NCBI RefSeq assembly: GCF_014230145.1
Contig: NZ_JACHVC010000006.1
Coordinates: forward strand, 558,001-622,000
Direction of reading: 5' to 3'
Source: Pelagicoccus albus
GTDB taxonomy: Bacteria; Verrucomicrobiota; Verrucomicrobiia; Opitutales; Opitutaceae
Length of the DNA: 64,000 bases
In this document: positions 54,932 through 63,755 of the stretch, one piece after another
Layout of the letters: the number at the start of each line of letters is the position of its first letter
How positions within the stretch are numbered: position 1 is the first letter of the stretch
Position numbers and translations under genes: made by a program
Notes under the pieces: generated by a model
What the model was told of the DNA's origin: nothing
Database searches by the model: none
What the model saw: the letters and a program-made list of their open reading frames with translations, nothing else

Positions 54932-55234
54932 ATGAACATCAAGCAATCGCTTCTTCTCTCCCTCATTCCCGTTTGCGTCTCCTTTGGGGAGGTTCAGATG
55001 TATGGTGAGGCACCTTGTCGGGTTAGCGTGGACACGGGTACCGTCGAACTGCGAGTTGGTGCCAGTAGTTTCAGCGTCGGGGTGGAGCGACTAGGAGTGC
55101 TGGAGAACCGTGTCCTCTGGGAGGTGCAGTTCACGGCAGATTTTGGCAGCCAAGATAAAGTGCATGAGTTTTCATTTCATGCGACTATCGACTTAGTAAG
55201 ATACTTGTCCGCCCTTGGCGTAGAGGGCTCGTAG
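54932..55234 (+). CDS. Small exported protein of unknown function
   Basis: A 100-residue protein with a signal peptide (MNIKQSLLLSLIPVCVSFGE). The mature part reads as a beta-rich domain (GTVELRVGASSFSVGVERLG, VLWEVQFTADFGSQDKVHEF) with one Cys near residue 32. No family recognised. It is divergent from the GlxA-type regulator (start 107 bases away), which may control it. ATG 54932 is preferred to an in-frame start at 54866 because of the signal peptide. Confidence 0.55.
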   Translation: MNIKQSLLLSLIPVCVSFGEVQMYGEAPCRVSVDTGTVELRVGASSFSVGVERLGVLENRVLWEVQFTADFGSQDKVHEFSFHATIDLVRYLSALGVEGS

Positions 55235-55235
55235 A

Positions 55236-55267
55236 ATAAAAAAGGCTCGCCGTCTCGGGCGAGCCTT
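55236..55267 (-). terminator. Intrinsic terminator of ahpF
   Basis: On the minus strand a ten-pair perfect stem (55267-55258 with 55251-55242) is followed by TTTTTT-like sequence. It also lies right after the small exported-protein gene on the plus strand, so it may end both. Confidence 0.85.
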
Positions 55268-55277
55268 CAGGTGGAAA

Positions 55278-56849
55278 CTACTTTTGTGGCGTAGCGGATT
55301 TTAGAAGGTATTCAAATGCGGACAATCCCGCTTTTGCCCCTTCTCCCATGGAGACTACTATCTGCTTGTATGGAACGGTCGTTACGTCTCCGGCGGCGAA
55401 AATACCCGCCTGATCGGTTTCGCAACGAGTGTTGACCACGATTTCTCCGAAACGGTTGGTCTCAACGGTGTCCTTGGCAAATCCGCTGTTCGGAGCCAGA
55501 CCGATTTGAACGAACACTCCGTCTGTCTTGTGAAGTGTGACTTCGCCTGTTTCGCGATTTTTCAAGTTCATACCCGTGACTGATTTTCCGTCCGATACGA
55601 TGCTTTCGGTCGCGGTTCCAGTAATGATGGATGCGTTCTGGGTGGCTTCCAGCTGCTCGACTAGAACTTGGTCGGCTTTTAGCGTATCCAGAAATTCCAC
55701 CACTGTGACAGACTTCACGATGCCTGCGAGGTCGAGTGCTGCTTCGACTCCGGAATTACCGCCACCCACGACCACTACGTCCTTGCCCTTGAAGAAAGGA
55801 CCGTCGCAGTGAGGACAGTAGGCAACGCCTTGCCCCACGTTTTCTTTCTCGCCCGGCACGCCCAGTTCTCTCCATTTCGCTCCGGTAGCGAGGATGACAG
55901 TTTTGCTGGAAATGGTTTCCTTGCTGTTGAGGGTGAGCGTCCAGTTTGAGGAATCTTTCGCGATCGAATCGACGCGAACTTCCTCGCGGATTTTTACGGG
56001 ATAGGACTCTATGTGAGCTCGCAGGTTTTTGGCGAGTTCCGGTCCGGTTGTCTTGGTAGTCCCGATCAGGTTTTCGATACCCATCGTGTCGGTGACTTGT
56101 CCGCCAAATTTTTCGGCCAATACGAGGACGTTTAGCCCCTTTCTCGCTGTGTAAATGGCGGCTGCAGATGCGGCTGGACCACCACCTACCACGGTCACGT
56201 CGTAAAGAGTCTCGTCAGCGACTACCTCCACTGGCGCGACGGTGATGTGATCAGAGAGCTTGTCCAATATTTGGCTCGCGGTAATCTGTCCGTTGGAGAA
56301 CGGCTTGCGGTTGAGGAAAACGGCGGGGACTCCCTGCACGTTTCGTTCTTCCGCAAACGACTTGTGGCAAGCTCCGTCGATCATCTCGCAGGATATCAGC
56401 GGGTTGATGATCGCGAACTGGTTAAGTGTCTGGACGACGTCGGGACAATTGTGGCAATCGAGCGATACGATCACTTCGAAGCTGAGCTCGGTGTCGATGG
56501 CCGCTACTTGGCGGATGACGGATTCGTCCAGCTTTACGGGGATGCCGCCCGACTGCAGGTAAGCGAGAACGAAGGAATTAAACTCGTGTCCGCCGGGGAT
56601 CCCCGAGAAGCGGATTCCGGTTGGGTTGTTGTCAGCCTGGATTTCGAAAGTCAGGCCCTCGCGTACATTGAATCCAGTGTCGCTGTATATGAAGTCGACC
56701 TTATCGGATGTGGCAGAAACCTGACGAAGCATATCGATGAGTTCGGGACGCTTAGAGTGGTTTCCATCGAAAAGTTTAAGCTGCACCGAGCGGGTTAATT
56801 TCTCGGAGTAGGCCTTGAGGGTTTGGGTGATTTGTGGAGAGAGATTCAT
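55278..56849 (-). CDS. ahpF: Alkyl hydroperoxide reductase subunit F
   Basis: A 523-residue flavoprotein disulfide reductase that reduces AhpC with NADH. The N-terminal tandem thioredoxin-like domain has the redox pair in [11 protein letters not shown] near residues 131-134. The FAD domain starts at [20 protein letters not shown] near 215, with the redox-active CPHC in [12 protein letters not shown] near 343-346, an NADH-binding [15 protein letters not shown], and the FAD-closing [20 protein letters not shown]. Length equals that of E. coli AhpF. Together with ahpC, 121 bases upstream with a terminator between, it forms a peroxide-reducing system. Confidence 0.96.
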   Translation of the reverse strand: MNLSPQITQTLKAYSEKLTRSVQLKLFDGNHSKRPELIDMLRQVSATSDKVDFIYSDTGFNVREGLTFEIQADNNPTGIRFSGIPGGHEFNSFVLAYLQSGGIPVKLDESVIRQVAAIDTELSFEVIVSLDCHNCPDVVQTLNQFAIINPLISCEMIDGACHKSFAEERNVQGVPAVFLNRKPFSNGQITASQILDKLSDHITVAPVEVVADETLYDVTVVGGGPAASAAAIYTARKGLNVLVLAEKFGGQVTDTMGIENLIGTTKTTGPELAKNLRAHIESYPVKIREEVRVDSIAKDSSNWTLTLNSKETISSKTVILATGAKWRELGVPGEKENVGQGVAYCPHCDGPFFKGKDVVVVGGGNSGVEAALDLAGIVKSVTVVEFLDTLKADQVLVEQLEATQNASIITGTATESIVSDGKSVTGMNLKNRETGEVTLHKTDGVFVQIGLAPNSGFAKDTVETNRFGEIVVNTRCETDQAGIFAAGDVTTVPYKQIVVSMGEGAKAGLSAFEYLLKSATPQK

Positions 56850-56913
56850 ATCTTAAAATGAAATGGGTCTTCAGTCTACGGAAGCCCTAAAACTGAAGCA
56901 ATGATGGTGACCG

Positions 56914-56946
56914 AAAAAAATCCCCCTCGCTTGGAGGCGAAGGGGA
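56914..56946 (-). terminator. Terminator between ahpC and ahpF
   Basis: On the minus strand a ten-pair stem (56946-56937 region with 56930-56921, one G-U) is followed by seven T. It lies 24 bases after the ahpC stop and would reduce read-through into ahpF, allowing more AhpC than AhpF. Confidence 0.8.
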
Positions 56947-56970
56947 CTGTGTCTAAAGTGTTTCGATGGC

Positions 56971-57534
56971 TTAGATTTTGCCGACGAGGTCGAGACTTGG
57001 AGTCAAGGTCTCTTCACCTGGCTGCCATTTAGCAGGGCAAACCTGACCGTCGTTGGCTGCAACGTACTGTGCGGCCTTCACCTTGCGAACGAGGTCGGCA
57101 GCCGAGCGGCCGATACCGAGATCGTGAATTTCCGCGACCTTGATCAATCCCTCAGGATTTACAACGAAGGTTCCACGGAGGGCGAGGCCTTCTTCTTCGA
57201 TCATCACGTCGAAGCCGCGGGCGAGCACGCCAGTAGGGTCTCCAAGCATCGGGAACTTGATCTTGTTGATAGTCTCGGAAGAGTCGTGCCAAGCCTTGTG
57301 AACGAAGTGCGTGTCTGTGGAGACTGAGTATACTTCTACGCCTGCGGCCTGGAGTTCCTCGTAGTGGTCGGCCAAGTCGCCGAGCTCAGTTGGGCACACG
57401 AAAGTGAAGTCCGCTGGGTAAAAGCAGAAGACTGCCCACTTGCCCTTCAAGTCCTCTGAAGAGACTTCGATAAACTCGCCGTTATGGAAAGCCTGTACTT
57501 TGAATTCTGGGATGCTGGTATTGATTTTTGCCAT
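56971..57534 (-). CDS. ahpC: Alkyl hydroperoxide reductase subunit C (typical 2-Cys peroxiredoxin)
   Basis: A 187-residue peroxiredoxin that reduces peroxides and is regenerated by AhpF. The peroxidatic Cys47 is in [14 protein letters not shown] and the resolving Cys near 166 in [36 protein letters not shown] and [14 protein letters not shown] complete the family pattern. Length matches the AhpC/AhpF-dependent type. The ATG at 57534 fits; fourteen upstream in-frame codons are not family-like. It is divergent from the oxyR-like gene, with an OxyR-like site between them. Confidence 0.97.
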   Translation of the reverse strand: MAKINTSIPEFKVQAFHNGEFIEVSSEDLKGKWAVFCFYPADFTFVCPTELGDLADHYEELQAAGVEVYSVSTDTHFVHKAWHDSSETINKIKFPMLGDPTGVLARGFDVMIEEEGLALRGTFVVNPEGLIKVAEIHDLGIGRSAADLVRKVKAAQYVAANDGQVCPAKWQPGEETLTPSLDLVGKI

Positions 57535-57632
57535 AATTTGATTGGGAGAGGTGAAGCCTCTCAATTGGTTTGTCACGACGTTTCCGCCGTGGGGTTGGAT
57601 CTTACGGGGCTTAAAGTACCAGACATCGAAAG

Positions 57633-57669
57633 ATAGTTGAAATATATAATAGATATGGTTTCGATAAAT
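57633..57669. promoter_or_regulatory. OxyR-like binding site between ahpC and oxyR
   Basis: The 37-base segment fits the spacing of the E. coli OxyR pattern (ATAG-N-T-N3-A-N-CTAT, N7, same again). The first half, ATAGTTGAAATATAT at 57633-57647, matches at all positions but one. The second, ATGGTTTCGATAAAT at 57655-57669, is weaker but keeps the key T, A and the flanking AT. It ends seven bases before the oxyR-like start codon. A perfect 7-base inverted repeat (ATCGAAA 57625-57631, TTTCGAT 57659-57665) overlaps it. It probably serves regulation of ahpC and autoregulation. Confidence 0.6.
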
Positions 57670-57676
57670 CCAGTTT

Positions 57677-58564
57677 ATGGAACTGCAGCAACTTCGCTAT
57701 TTCACCTCCGTAGCCCGGCATCGCAATTTCACGCGAGCGGCTGAGGAGTGCCGTGTTTCCCAGCCTGCCCTGAGCATCCAGATCAAAAAATTGGAAGGGG
57801 AGCTGGGCGGTCCCTTGTTTCATAGGCAGGGGAGAACGATCGTTTTGACCAACGTCGGCAAACGACTGGAATCCAAAGCGGAGTCTTTGCTTCTAATGCA
57901 CCAGAGTACCATCGAGGAACTCAAAGACACGGTTGCCTCTGGGGGAGAGGCCCATTTTGGGGCGACCCTCACCATCGCTCCTTACTTGATCCCTTTCATC
58001 GTCAGCCACGCGGAAAAGGAGGATATCCCTCCGTTTCAGATGCAGGAGAATTTTACCGAAGGGCTGTTGGCGAGCATCGTCGATGGTAGCCTCGATTTCG
58101 CTTTGATGTCCACGCCGGTCGATGTGCCGAAGTTGCTGGTTAAAATAGTCGGCCGGGAGCCTTTCGTCTTGGTCATGCCTTCCGACCATCGCTTGGCAAA
58201 GCTGAAGAAGATTTTGCCAAAGGATTTGCGAGATGAGCCCTTTTTGCCGCTCAGCCAGATTCATTGCGCAGGGCGGCAGATCAGCGAGTTCTACGAAAAG
58301 ACCAAGGCCCGTCCCAAGGCTCGTTTCGAGAGCGCTCAGATCGACACTATCTTGAAGCTTGTCATGCAGGGGCAGGGAGTCTCCCTGCTGCCTAAGATGG
58401 CATTGCTGGGCGACTTGGATGCTTCTTTGTGCTATCGCGAGATTTCGGGAGTAGACCTAGGGCGTGAGATTTCGATGGTGCACCATCCTGACCGCTATCT
58501 CAGCGATTCGGTACGGAAATTGATGGCGCTCATCGAGGACGGCCTGAACAGCTTCGTTGGCTGA
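57677..58564 (+). CDS. oxyR: OxyR-like LysR-family regulator (one redox cysteine)
   Basis: A 295-residue LysR-type regulator. The winged helix is at residues 1-60 ([20 protein letters not shown], then [16 protein letters not shown]). The regulatory domain follows, with the OxyR-type cysteine near residue 197 in [15 protein letters not shown]. In E. coli the disulfide partner lies nine residues later; here that position is Tyr in the EFYEK segment, so the classical Cys199-Cys208 pair is not complete. Position next to ahpC with an OxyR-like site supports the name. One-Cys OxyR proteins are known, for example in Deinococcus. The start has no clear ribosome-binding sequence. Confidence 0.85.
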   Translation: MELQQLRYFTSVARHRNFTRAAEECRVSQPALSIQIKKLEGELGGPLFHRQGRTIVLTNVGKRLESKAESLLLMHQSTIEELKDTVASGGEAHFGATLTIAPYLIPFIVSHAEKEDIPPFQMQENFTEGLLASIVDGSLDFALMSTPVDVPKLLVKIVGREPFVLVMPSDHRLAKLKKILPKDLRDEPFLPLSQIHCAGRQISEFYEKTKARPKARFESAQIDTILKLVMQGQGVSLLPKMALLGDLDASLCYREISGVDLGREISMVHHPDRYLSDSVRKLMALIEDGLNSFVG

Positions 58565-58765
58565 AACGAGTTGCTTGGTTTGAGTGGGTGATTCGGCAAG
58601 CGATCCGCGCCATTCCGCTAAGGTTCGCCCATCTTTCGTGTTGATGAAATTCCTTAAGCGGCGCAGCTTCCAAGAATCGAAGAGGGAAACAAAAGCCAAG
58701 CGAACCAGGTTCAACCGGAGAGATTCGTCGCAGCAGAGCTGGATGGGGCTCGTCTGGACAAAACG

Positions 58766-59674
58766 GTGAAGAACCACTTTCAATTGCCATGGGGTAAGGC
58801 CCGGTCGTGGATCGACACTGGGAAGGTCTTCATCGACGGAAATTGCGTCACGGATCAAGGGCAACCGGTCCGAGCGGGCCAACGTATCGAACTAAGGATG
58901 AGTGCCCCGAAAAAACGTCCGGCGCCTCGGATGTCCCCGAAATCGATCATCTATTTCGATGAAGAGCTTGTTGTTGTAAACAAGGCGGCTGGAGTCATGT
59001 CCGTACCGCATCCCGAGAGCGAGGAAGTCGATACCTTGGATCGGTTGACCTTGGAGTACTTGCGATACGTGGATCCGAAGGCCCGCAGCAACCGTTCGAG
59101 TCTAGGGGTCGTTCATCGGATTGATAAGGATACGAGTGGGTTGCTGGTTTTTGCCCGCAGTTACCCGGCACAGAAGGCACTTTCGGAGCAATTCCGTGCT
59201 CACAGCATCGAACGACGCTATTTGGCTCTAGTGCATGGATACCCAAAATCGCAGACTATTCAGACTCGCATCGCGCGGGACGCCGGCGAAGGCATTCGTG
59301 GATCTGTGCCAGAGGGGACTACCAATGCCATGGGAGAAGAGTTTGGGCGTGAAGCGATCACTCACGTCGAAGTCCTTGAGAAGCTGGAGGGCGCTAGCTT
59401 GGTGGCCTGTCGTATCGAAACGGGACGCACACATCAGATTCGCATCCACCTCAGTGAACTTGGCCATCCAATCATTGGCGATAAGGTTTACAGCCGTGGG
59501 TTCGAAGGTGAGCTCATCCCCGCCGGCCGAACAATGCTGCATGCGGAGCAGCTAGGTTTCCTTCACCCAAGGACGGGCGAGTCCTTGAAGTGGACTGAAC
59601 AGCCTTCCAAGGATTTCCAGCGAATCTACAAAGGCCTGAAGCTAAGAAAGTTAGCCTGTTCGGGCAAAGCCTAG
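58766..59674 (+). CDS. RluD-family pseudouridine synthase (N-terminus uncertain)
   Basis: A pseudouridine synthase of the RluA/RluD family, at least 302 residues as called. After the S4 domain (WGKARSWIDTGKVFIDGNCV) comes the catalytic motif VVHRIDKDTSGLLVFAR near residue 113-129 with the nucleophile Asp, then IETGRTHQIRIHLSELGHPI and FLHPRTGESLKW. It modifies rRNA or tRNA uridines. The first possible start among ATG, GTG and TTG is GTG 58766, yet the frame is open upstream to a stop at 58655-58657. That open part encodes ERFVAAELDGARLDKTV, the conserved beginning of the S4 region. The true start is therefore upstream at a rare codon, or the sequence holds a frameshift (see findings). Confidence 0.85.
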   Translation: MKNHFQLPWGKARSWIDTGKVFIDGNCVTDQGQPVRAGQRIELRMSAPKKRPAPRMSPKSIIYFDEELVVVNKAAGVMSVPHPESEEVDTLDRLTLEYLRYVDPKARSNRSSLGVVHRIDKDTSGLLVFARSYPAQKALSEQFRAHSIERRYLALVHGYPKSQTIQTRIARDAGEGIRGSVPEGTTNAMGEEFGREAITHVEVLEKLEGASLVACRIETGRTHQIRIHLSELGHPIIGDKVYSRGFEGELIPAGRTMLHAEQLGFLHPRTGESLKWTEQPSKDFQRIYKGLKLRKLACSGKA

Positions 59675-59681
59675 AAAAGGT

Positions 59682-59999
59682 CTAATCCTCGCAGTAGAGG
59701 GTCCTCAAAGTCGATATGAGGGTCGCTATCTCGGGAGAGTCTAGATGGTAGTAGATCGTCTGCTGGTCTCTCCGAGTGGAAACTAGCTTTTGCTCGCGAA
59801 GCTTGGCGAGATGCTGCGAAAGGGCGGACTGGCTGAGCTCTACTTCCTTGCAAAGATCGGTCACGCAGACTTCCCCTTCGCCGAGTCTGCACAAGATTGC
59901 GAGTCGCTTAGGGTTGGCCATCGCTTTTAGTGTATCTACTGCCTCTAATAGGGAGGCTAACTGTTTGGGGTCTGGCATGGCGTTTTCCACAATCTGCAT
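59682..59999 (-). CDS. ArsR-family regulator, SqrR/BigR/YgaV-like persulfide sensor
   Basis: A 105-residue winged-helix repressor. ANPKRLAILCRLGEGEVCVT and then LSQSALSQHLAKLREQKLVS, RRDQQTIYYHL follow the BigR/SqrR/YgaV group closely. The two thiols that define that group are present: Cys37 (AILCRL) and Cys103 (TLYCED), 66 residues apart, the same spacing as SqrR Cys41/Cys107 and BigR Cys42/Cys108. Those proteins form an intramolecular polysulfide link when persulfides rise and leave DNA. Two extra cysteines (45 and 50) lie near Cys37. It converges with the rluD-family gene. It is divergent from the DUF2892/MMPL operon, with inverted repeats between. ATG 59999 is chosen. Confidence 0.88.
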   Translation of the reverse strand: MQIVENAMPDPKQLASLLEAVDTLKAMANPKRLAILCRLGEGEVCVTDLCKEVELSQSALSQHLAKLREQKLVSTRRDQQTIYYHLDSPEIATLISTLRTLYCED

Positions 60000-60026
60000 A
60001 TGTTGAGTTTGAATCTGCTCAACATA
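59999..60026. promoter_or_regulatory. Inverted repeat 1, candidate operator of the ArsR-family regulator
   Basis: Nine-base arms TATGTTGAG (59999-60007) and CTCAACATA (60018-60026) are perfectly complementary around a ten-base spacer. One arm overlaps the regulator start codon, suiting autorepression. Confidence 0.5.
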
Positions 60027-60061
60027 ATTTAGCAAGAATTAAAATTAGAACTTGCTAAATT
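60026..60061. promoter_or_regulatory. Inverted repeat 2, main candidate operator
   Basis: Eleven-base arms AATTTAGCAAG (60026-60036) and CTTGCTAAATT (60051-60061) are perfectly complementary around an AT-rich 14-base spacer. It lies 27 bases before the DUF2892 start codon, in the divergent promoter region, where a repressor would control both directions. Its symmetry is the strongest of any intergenic repeat I found in the window. Confidence 0.65.
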
Positions 60062-60087
60062 AGAAAATACTAACTTAAAACAAGGCC

Positions 60088-60291
60088 ATGAACATTGATC
60101 GTATCGTACTGGCATTTGCGGGGCTTATGGTCCTCACCGGCGTTTCACTTGGAATTTGGGTCAACCAATATTGGTTCATCCTTCCTGCTTTTGTGGGTTT
60201 GAACATGGCGCAGGCTGCCTTCACAGGTTTCTGCCCGCTGGCCATCATCCTCAAAAAACTCGGCAAAAAGCCCGGGCCCGCCTTTAAATAA
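60088..60291 (+). CDS. DUF2892 small membrane protein
   Basis: A 67-residue protein with two membrane helices (RIVLAFAGLMVLTGVSLGIW and QYWFILPAFVGLNMAQAAF) and the family end motif FTGFCPLAIILKKLG. DUF2892 modules occur alone or fused to rhodaneses in sulfide and persulfide operons, such as YgaP next to YgaV. First gene of an operon with the MMPL transporter, 21 bases downstream. The single Cys in FTGFCP is conserved in the family and could react with persulfide. Confidence 0.88.
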   Translation: MNIDRIVLAFAGLMVLTGVSLGIWVNQYWFILPAFVGLNMAQAAFTGFCPLAIILKKLGKKPGPAFK

Positions 60292-60312
60292 AACACACTC
60301 TGTCCGGATCCG

Positions 60313-62937
60313 ATGAAGCACCTGGTTCTTGATTTTGCAATAAAGCGTCCGAAGAGCGTCTTCGCTGTATCGATCGGTCTAGCCGCCATCATGTTGGCTT
60401 TGGTTGTCTGGCCTTCGGTATATCCTGAACGCAGTTTTGGGTTAAACGCGGTCCAAGTGGACACGGATCCGGAAAACATGCTGCCAGCCGATGAGCCGGC
60501 ACGTGTGACGCACAACCGCTTGAAGGAGGAGTTTGGTCTCAAGGACATGCTCGTAGTGGGAGTGACCGCCGACCAGGAAGAGAATGGTGTCTTCAATCCG
60601 AGAACCCTCAAAGACGTAGACACGCTAGTCTCTGCGGGGGAGAACATGTATTGGGAAAAGGGGGACGGCCATATTGGCGTTATACGGGCTGATATTATTG
60701 CTCCCTCGACCGTGGATACCATTGAGCAAGCTGGGCTTGGGTCGGTCAGTTTTCGTTGGATGATGCCCGAGCCTCCTACGACGGATGCGGATGCGTTAGC
60801 CATCGCGAAGGCTGCCGCGAATCTTCCCATGTACGATGGTTCTATGGTTTCAGAGGATCAAAAGGCTTTGGCTCTTTATTTTCCCCTCACTGAAAAGGGA
60901 GCATCCTACAAGGTCGCTACCGAGCTAAAGAAGGTCATCGCTGAGTTTGATGGAGAGGACAGCTACTATATCGCAGGTTTGCCTGTTGCTCAGGATCAAT
61001 TTGGCAAGGAGATGTTTGTGCAGATGGCGATATCTGCCCCTGCTGCCATGGCCTTGATTTTCGTTTTGATGTGGCTGTTTTTCAGAAACTTGAAGCTGAT
61101 CGTTTCGCCCATGATCGTGGCCATGCTGGCGGTCATCATTTCCATGGGCCTCTTGGTCGCGACAGGCAACACGATCCACATCATGAGCTCCATGATTCCG
61201 ATCTTCATTATGCCGATCGCAGTTTTGGATGCGGTTCACATTTTATCGGATTTCTTTGACAAGTATCCAATCCACCATGACCGGAAACGGACCATTCGCG
61301 AGGTAATGGCTGAATTGTGGAGCCCAATGCTCTTCACCTCCATCACCACTAGCGTTGGTTTTGCTTCGCTGGCTCTTACTCCCATTCCGCCGGTTCAGAC
61401 TTTTGGTATTTTCGTAGCGGTAGGCACTTTCCTCGCTTGGTTTTTTACAGTGCTTTTGATGCCTGCCTACATCATGCTCTTGCCGTCCGGATCTCTGGAA
61501 GGATTTGGCTCGAGCGAAGCCAAGGCGGATAACGAAGAAGGTTGGATGTCGTCTATGCTTAGAGCTAGCGGCCGCATCGCGTTTGGCCGGGCAAAGCTTA
61601 TACTGTTGGCCGCCGTTGGTTTGATCGTCTTTTCAGCATTCGGTATCTCGAAAATCGTAATCAATGATAACCCGGTCAAATGGTTTGAAGCGAAGCACGA
61701 GATCCGAGTCGCGGACGAAGTCATGAACGAACGTTTGGCGGGCACCTACATGGCTTACCTCGCTTTTGAGGCACCCGCTTTGGACGCAAAGAGTTTTGGC
61801 GCTCCGATTGAAGCTGCCGCAACGGATTTGCCAGCCGAGAGCAGGCAGGAACTTGCCGATAAACTATCAGCAATCGATTACGGCTCGTTTGACGAAAAGG
61901 CTTTTCTCGCTCTGCAGGATTGGGTTGTCGATTCGCAAGATAATGCTGAGTCCGATGCACTGTGGGATGCTTGGGACAAAGTCGTGATCTCCATGGAGGA
62001 TGCCTGGGCGGCGGGCGCGTACTTCAAGAACCCTGCAGCCCTACGAGAGTTGGAAACTATGGAAGCCTTCATTTTGAAGCAGGATCACGTAGGGAAGGTT
62101 GTTGGTTTGCCAGAGGTGGCTAAAACTTTGCATCGCGAACTATTTGAGGGAGACCCAGAGCGTTACCGCATCCAAGATACGGCAAGTGGAGTCGCCCAAA
62201 GTTTGATGACCTACGAGAGCAGCCATCGCCCTCAAGATCTTTGGCATTTTGTCACCCCTGATTATCGTAAGGTCGTTTTGTGGATACAATTGAGCAGCGG
62301 CGATAATCGCGACATGAGCCACCTCGTAACGAACGTGGACAAGTACTTGTCGGAGTCCGAATTTGGAAGCGAGGTCAAGGCTGAATGGTTCGGCCTGACT
62401 TACATCAACGTCATTTGGCAGGAACAAATGGTAGCCGGTATGATGAACGCTTTCTTGGGCAGCTTTGTCACTGTATTGATCCTGATGATACTGCTTTTCC
62501 GTTCCTTCTGGTGGGGCGTCCTCTCAATGGTGCCTTTGGCCCTTACAATCGCGGTCATGTATGGAATCATCGGCTGGATTGGAAAAGCCTACGACATGCC
62601 TGTAGCAGTGCTATCTTCATTGAGCCTTGGGTTGGCGGTCGATTACGCGATTCACTTTATCGCGAGATCTCGGGAATCCTTCCACAAGCACGGAAACTGG
62701 AGCGATGCTATGGCGGAAGCGTTTGGAGATCCGGCTCGCGCTATTACCCGAAATATCATCGTAATCGGTTTGGGTTTCTCACCCTTGCTGCTTGCTCCAT
62801 TAGTACCGTATCAGACGGTCGGCATCCTCATCTCTTCAATTCTTATCTTGGCTGGATTGACTACATTGATTCTTTTGCCAGCCTTGATTAGTGTCATCCC
62901 TTGGATCGGAAAATCCAAGAATGTCGTTAAAAATTAA
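60313..62937 (+). CDS. MMPL/RND-family transporter
   Basis: An 874-residue inner-membrane exporter with 12 helices in two halves. TM1 is near residues 16-36, then a large periplasmic loop (about 38-225). TM2-6 follow at about 228-400 (sterol-sensing-domain-like, PIFIMPIAVLDAVHILSDFF). After a cytoplasmic linker comes TM7 near 430, a second loop of about 250 residues, and TM8-12 from about 705 (LSSLSLGLAVDYAIHFIARS). The paired D-A-V-H and D-Y-A-I-H motifs in TM4 and TM10 hold the proton-relay Asp residues. MMPL proteins export lipids and other hydrophobic molecules. It is followed by a lipoprotein-sorting-like gene 17 bases later, a usual pairing. Confidence 0.92.
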   Translation: MKHLVLDFAIKRPKSVFAVSIGLAAIMLALVVWPSVYPERSFGLNAVQVDTDPENMLPADEPARVTHNRLKEEFGLKDMLVVGVTADQEENGVFNPRTLKDVDTLVSAGENMYWEKGDGHIGVIRADIIAPSTVDTIEQAGLGSVSFRWMMPEPPTTDADALAIAKAAANLPMYDGSMVSEDQKALALYFPLTEKGASYKVATELKKVIAEFDGEDSYYIAGLPVAQDQFGKEMFVQMAISAPAAMALIFVLMWLFFRNLKLIVSPMIVAMLAVIISMGLLVATGNTIHIMSSMIPIFIMPIAVLDAVHILSDFFDKYPIHHDRKRTIREVMAELWSPMLFTSITTSVGFASLALTPIPPVQTFGIFVAVGTFLAWFFTVLLMPAYIMLLPSGSLEGFGSSEAKADNEEGWMSSMLRASGRIAFGRAKLILLAAVGLIVFSAFGISKIVINDNPVKWFEAKHEIRVADEVMNERLAGTYMAYLAFEAPALDAKSFGAPIEAAATDLPAESRQELADKLSAIDYGSFDEKAFLALQDWVVDSQDNAESDALWDAWDKVVISMEDAWAAGAYFKNPAALRELETMEAFILKQDHVGKVVGLPEVAKTLHRELFEGDPERYRIQDTASGVAQSLMTYESSHRPQDLWHFVTPDYRKVVLWIQLSSGDNRDMSHLVTNVDKYLSESEFGSEVKAEWFGLTYINVIWQEQMVAGMMNAFLGSFVTVLILMILLFRSFWWGVLSMVPLALTIAVMYGIIGWIGKAYDMPVAVLSSLSLGLAVDYAIHFIARSRESFHKHGNWSDAMAEAFGDPARAITRNIIVIGLGFSPLLLAPLVPYQTVGILISSILILAGLTTLILLPALISVIPWIGKSKNVVKN

Positions 62938-62954
62938 TTACAGGAACACTCAGT

Positions 62955-63743
62955 ATGAAATTAGTAAAATTTGCATGGATAGGCTTGGTCGCTTCACTCT
63001 TGGCCAGTTCGGTGAATGCGATCGAAGTGGACGAGATTGTCGAAAAGGCCAGTCGGGCTGCTTACTATCAAGGTAAGGATGGAAAAGCGAAATTGAGCAT
63101 GACGATAACCGATGCTCAAGGACGCGAACGCCAGAGAGAGCTTACTATACTCCGTCGCAACGATGATGGAGACACCGGTAAACAAAAGTTCTTTGTCTAC
63201 TTCGAGCGTCCCAGCGACGTGAAAGGAACCACGTTCCTCGTTTGGAAAAATCCAGGCGCGGATGACGAGCGCTGGTTATACTTGCCCGCTTTGGACCTTG
63301 TTAAAAGAATCGCTGCTTCGGATGACCGTACTAGTTTCGTGGGCTCGCATTACTTCTATGAGGACGTTTCGGGACGTGACCCTGCTATGGACGAGCATAA
63401 GCTTGTTGAAGAAACAGCCGATTATTACGTGCTTGAGTCTACTCCCAAAGACAAGTCGACCGCGGAATTTGCCTCCTACAAGTCTTGGGTGCACAAGGCC
63501 ACTTTCTTGGCAGTTAAGACGGAGTACCTGGGAGAAGATGGTGAAGCGTACAGAGTTTATGAAGCCCTGGACGTTAAAGAAGTCGATGGTTATTACACGG
63601 TAGTGGCGGGTCGCATGACCGACACGCGTATTGGAGGGTACACTACAATAATTAATAAAGGCGTGGAATATGATATCGATCTGGAGGAGAGTTTGTTCGA
63701 AGAGAGAAGCTTACGTAATCCTCCTCGTCGTCAGCTTCGTTAG
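62955..63743 (+). CDS. Outer-membrane lipoprotein-sorting (LolA-like) protein
   Basis: A 262-residue periplasmic protein with a signal peptide (VKFAWIGLVASLLASSVNA). The mature domain is the LolA/LolB-like half barrel seen beside MMPL transporters: AKLSMTITDAQGRERQRELT, TGKQKFFVYFERPSDVKGTT, the DERWLYLPALDLVKRIAASD segment and VGSHYFYEDVSGRD. Proteins of this type probably receive a lipid-like cargo and carry it across the periplasm. It begins 17 bases after the MMPL gene and ends 12 bases before the next gene, so it is part of the same operon. Confidence 0.9.
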   Translation: MKLVKFAWIGLVASLLASSVNAIEVDEIVEKASRAAYYQGKDGKAKLSMTITDAQGRERQRELTILRRNDDGDTGKQKFFVYFERPSDVKGTTFLVWKNPGADDERWLYLPALDLVKRIAASDDRTSFVGSHYFYEDVSGRDPAMDEHKLVEETADYYVLESTPKDKSTAEFASYKSWVHKATFLAVKTEYLGEDGEAYRVYEALDVKEVDGYYTVVAGRMTDTRIGGYTTIINKGVEYDIDLEESLFEERSLRNPPRRQLR

Positions 63744-63755
63744 CTTATCGTTTAG

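Noticed and set aside
58684-58690. GGGAAAC, a classical -1 slippery heptamer, in the rluD-family leader
   Set aside because: Its codon phase is GGA AAC in the rluD frame, not in the frame of ATG 58644, so it cannot move ribosomes into the rluD frame.
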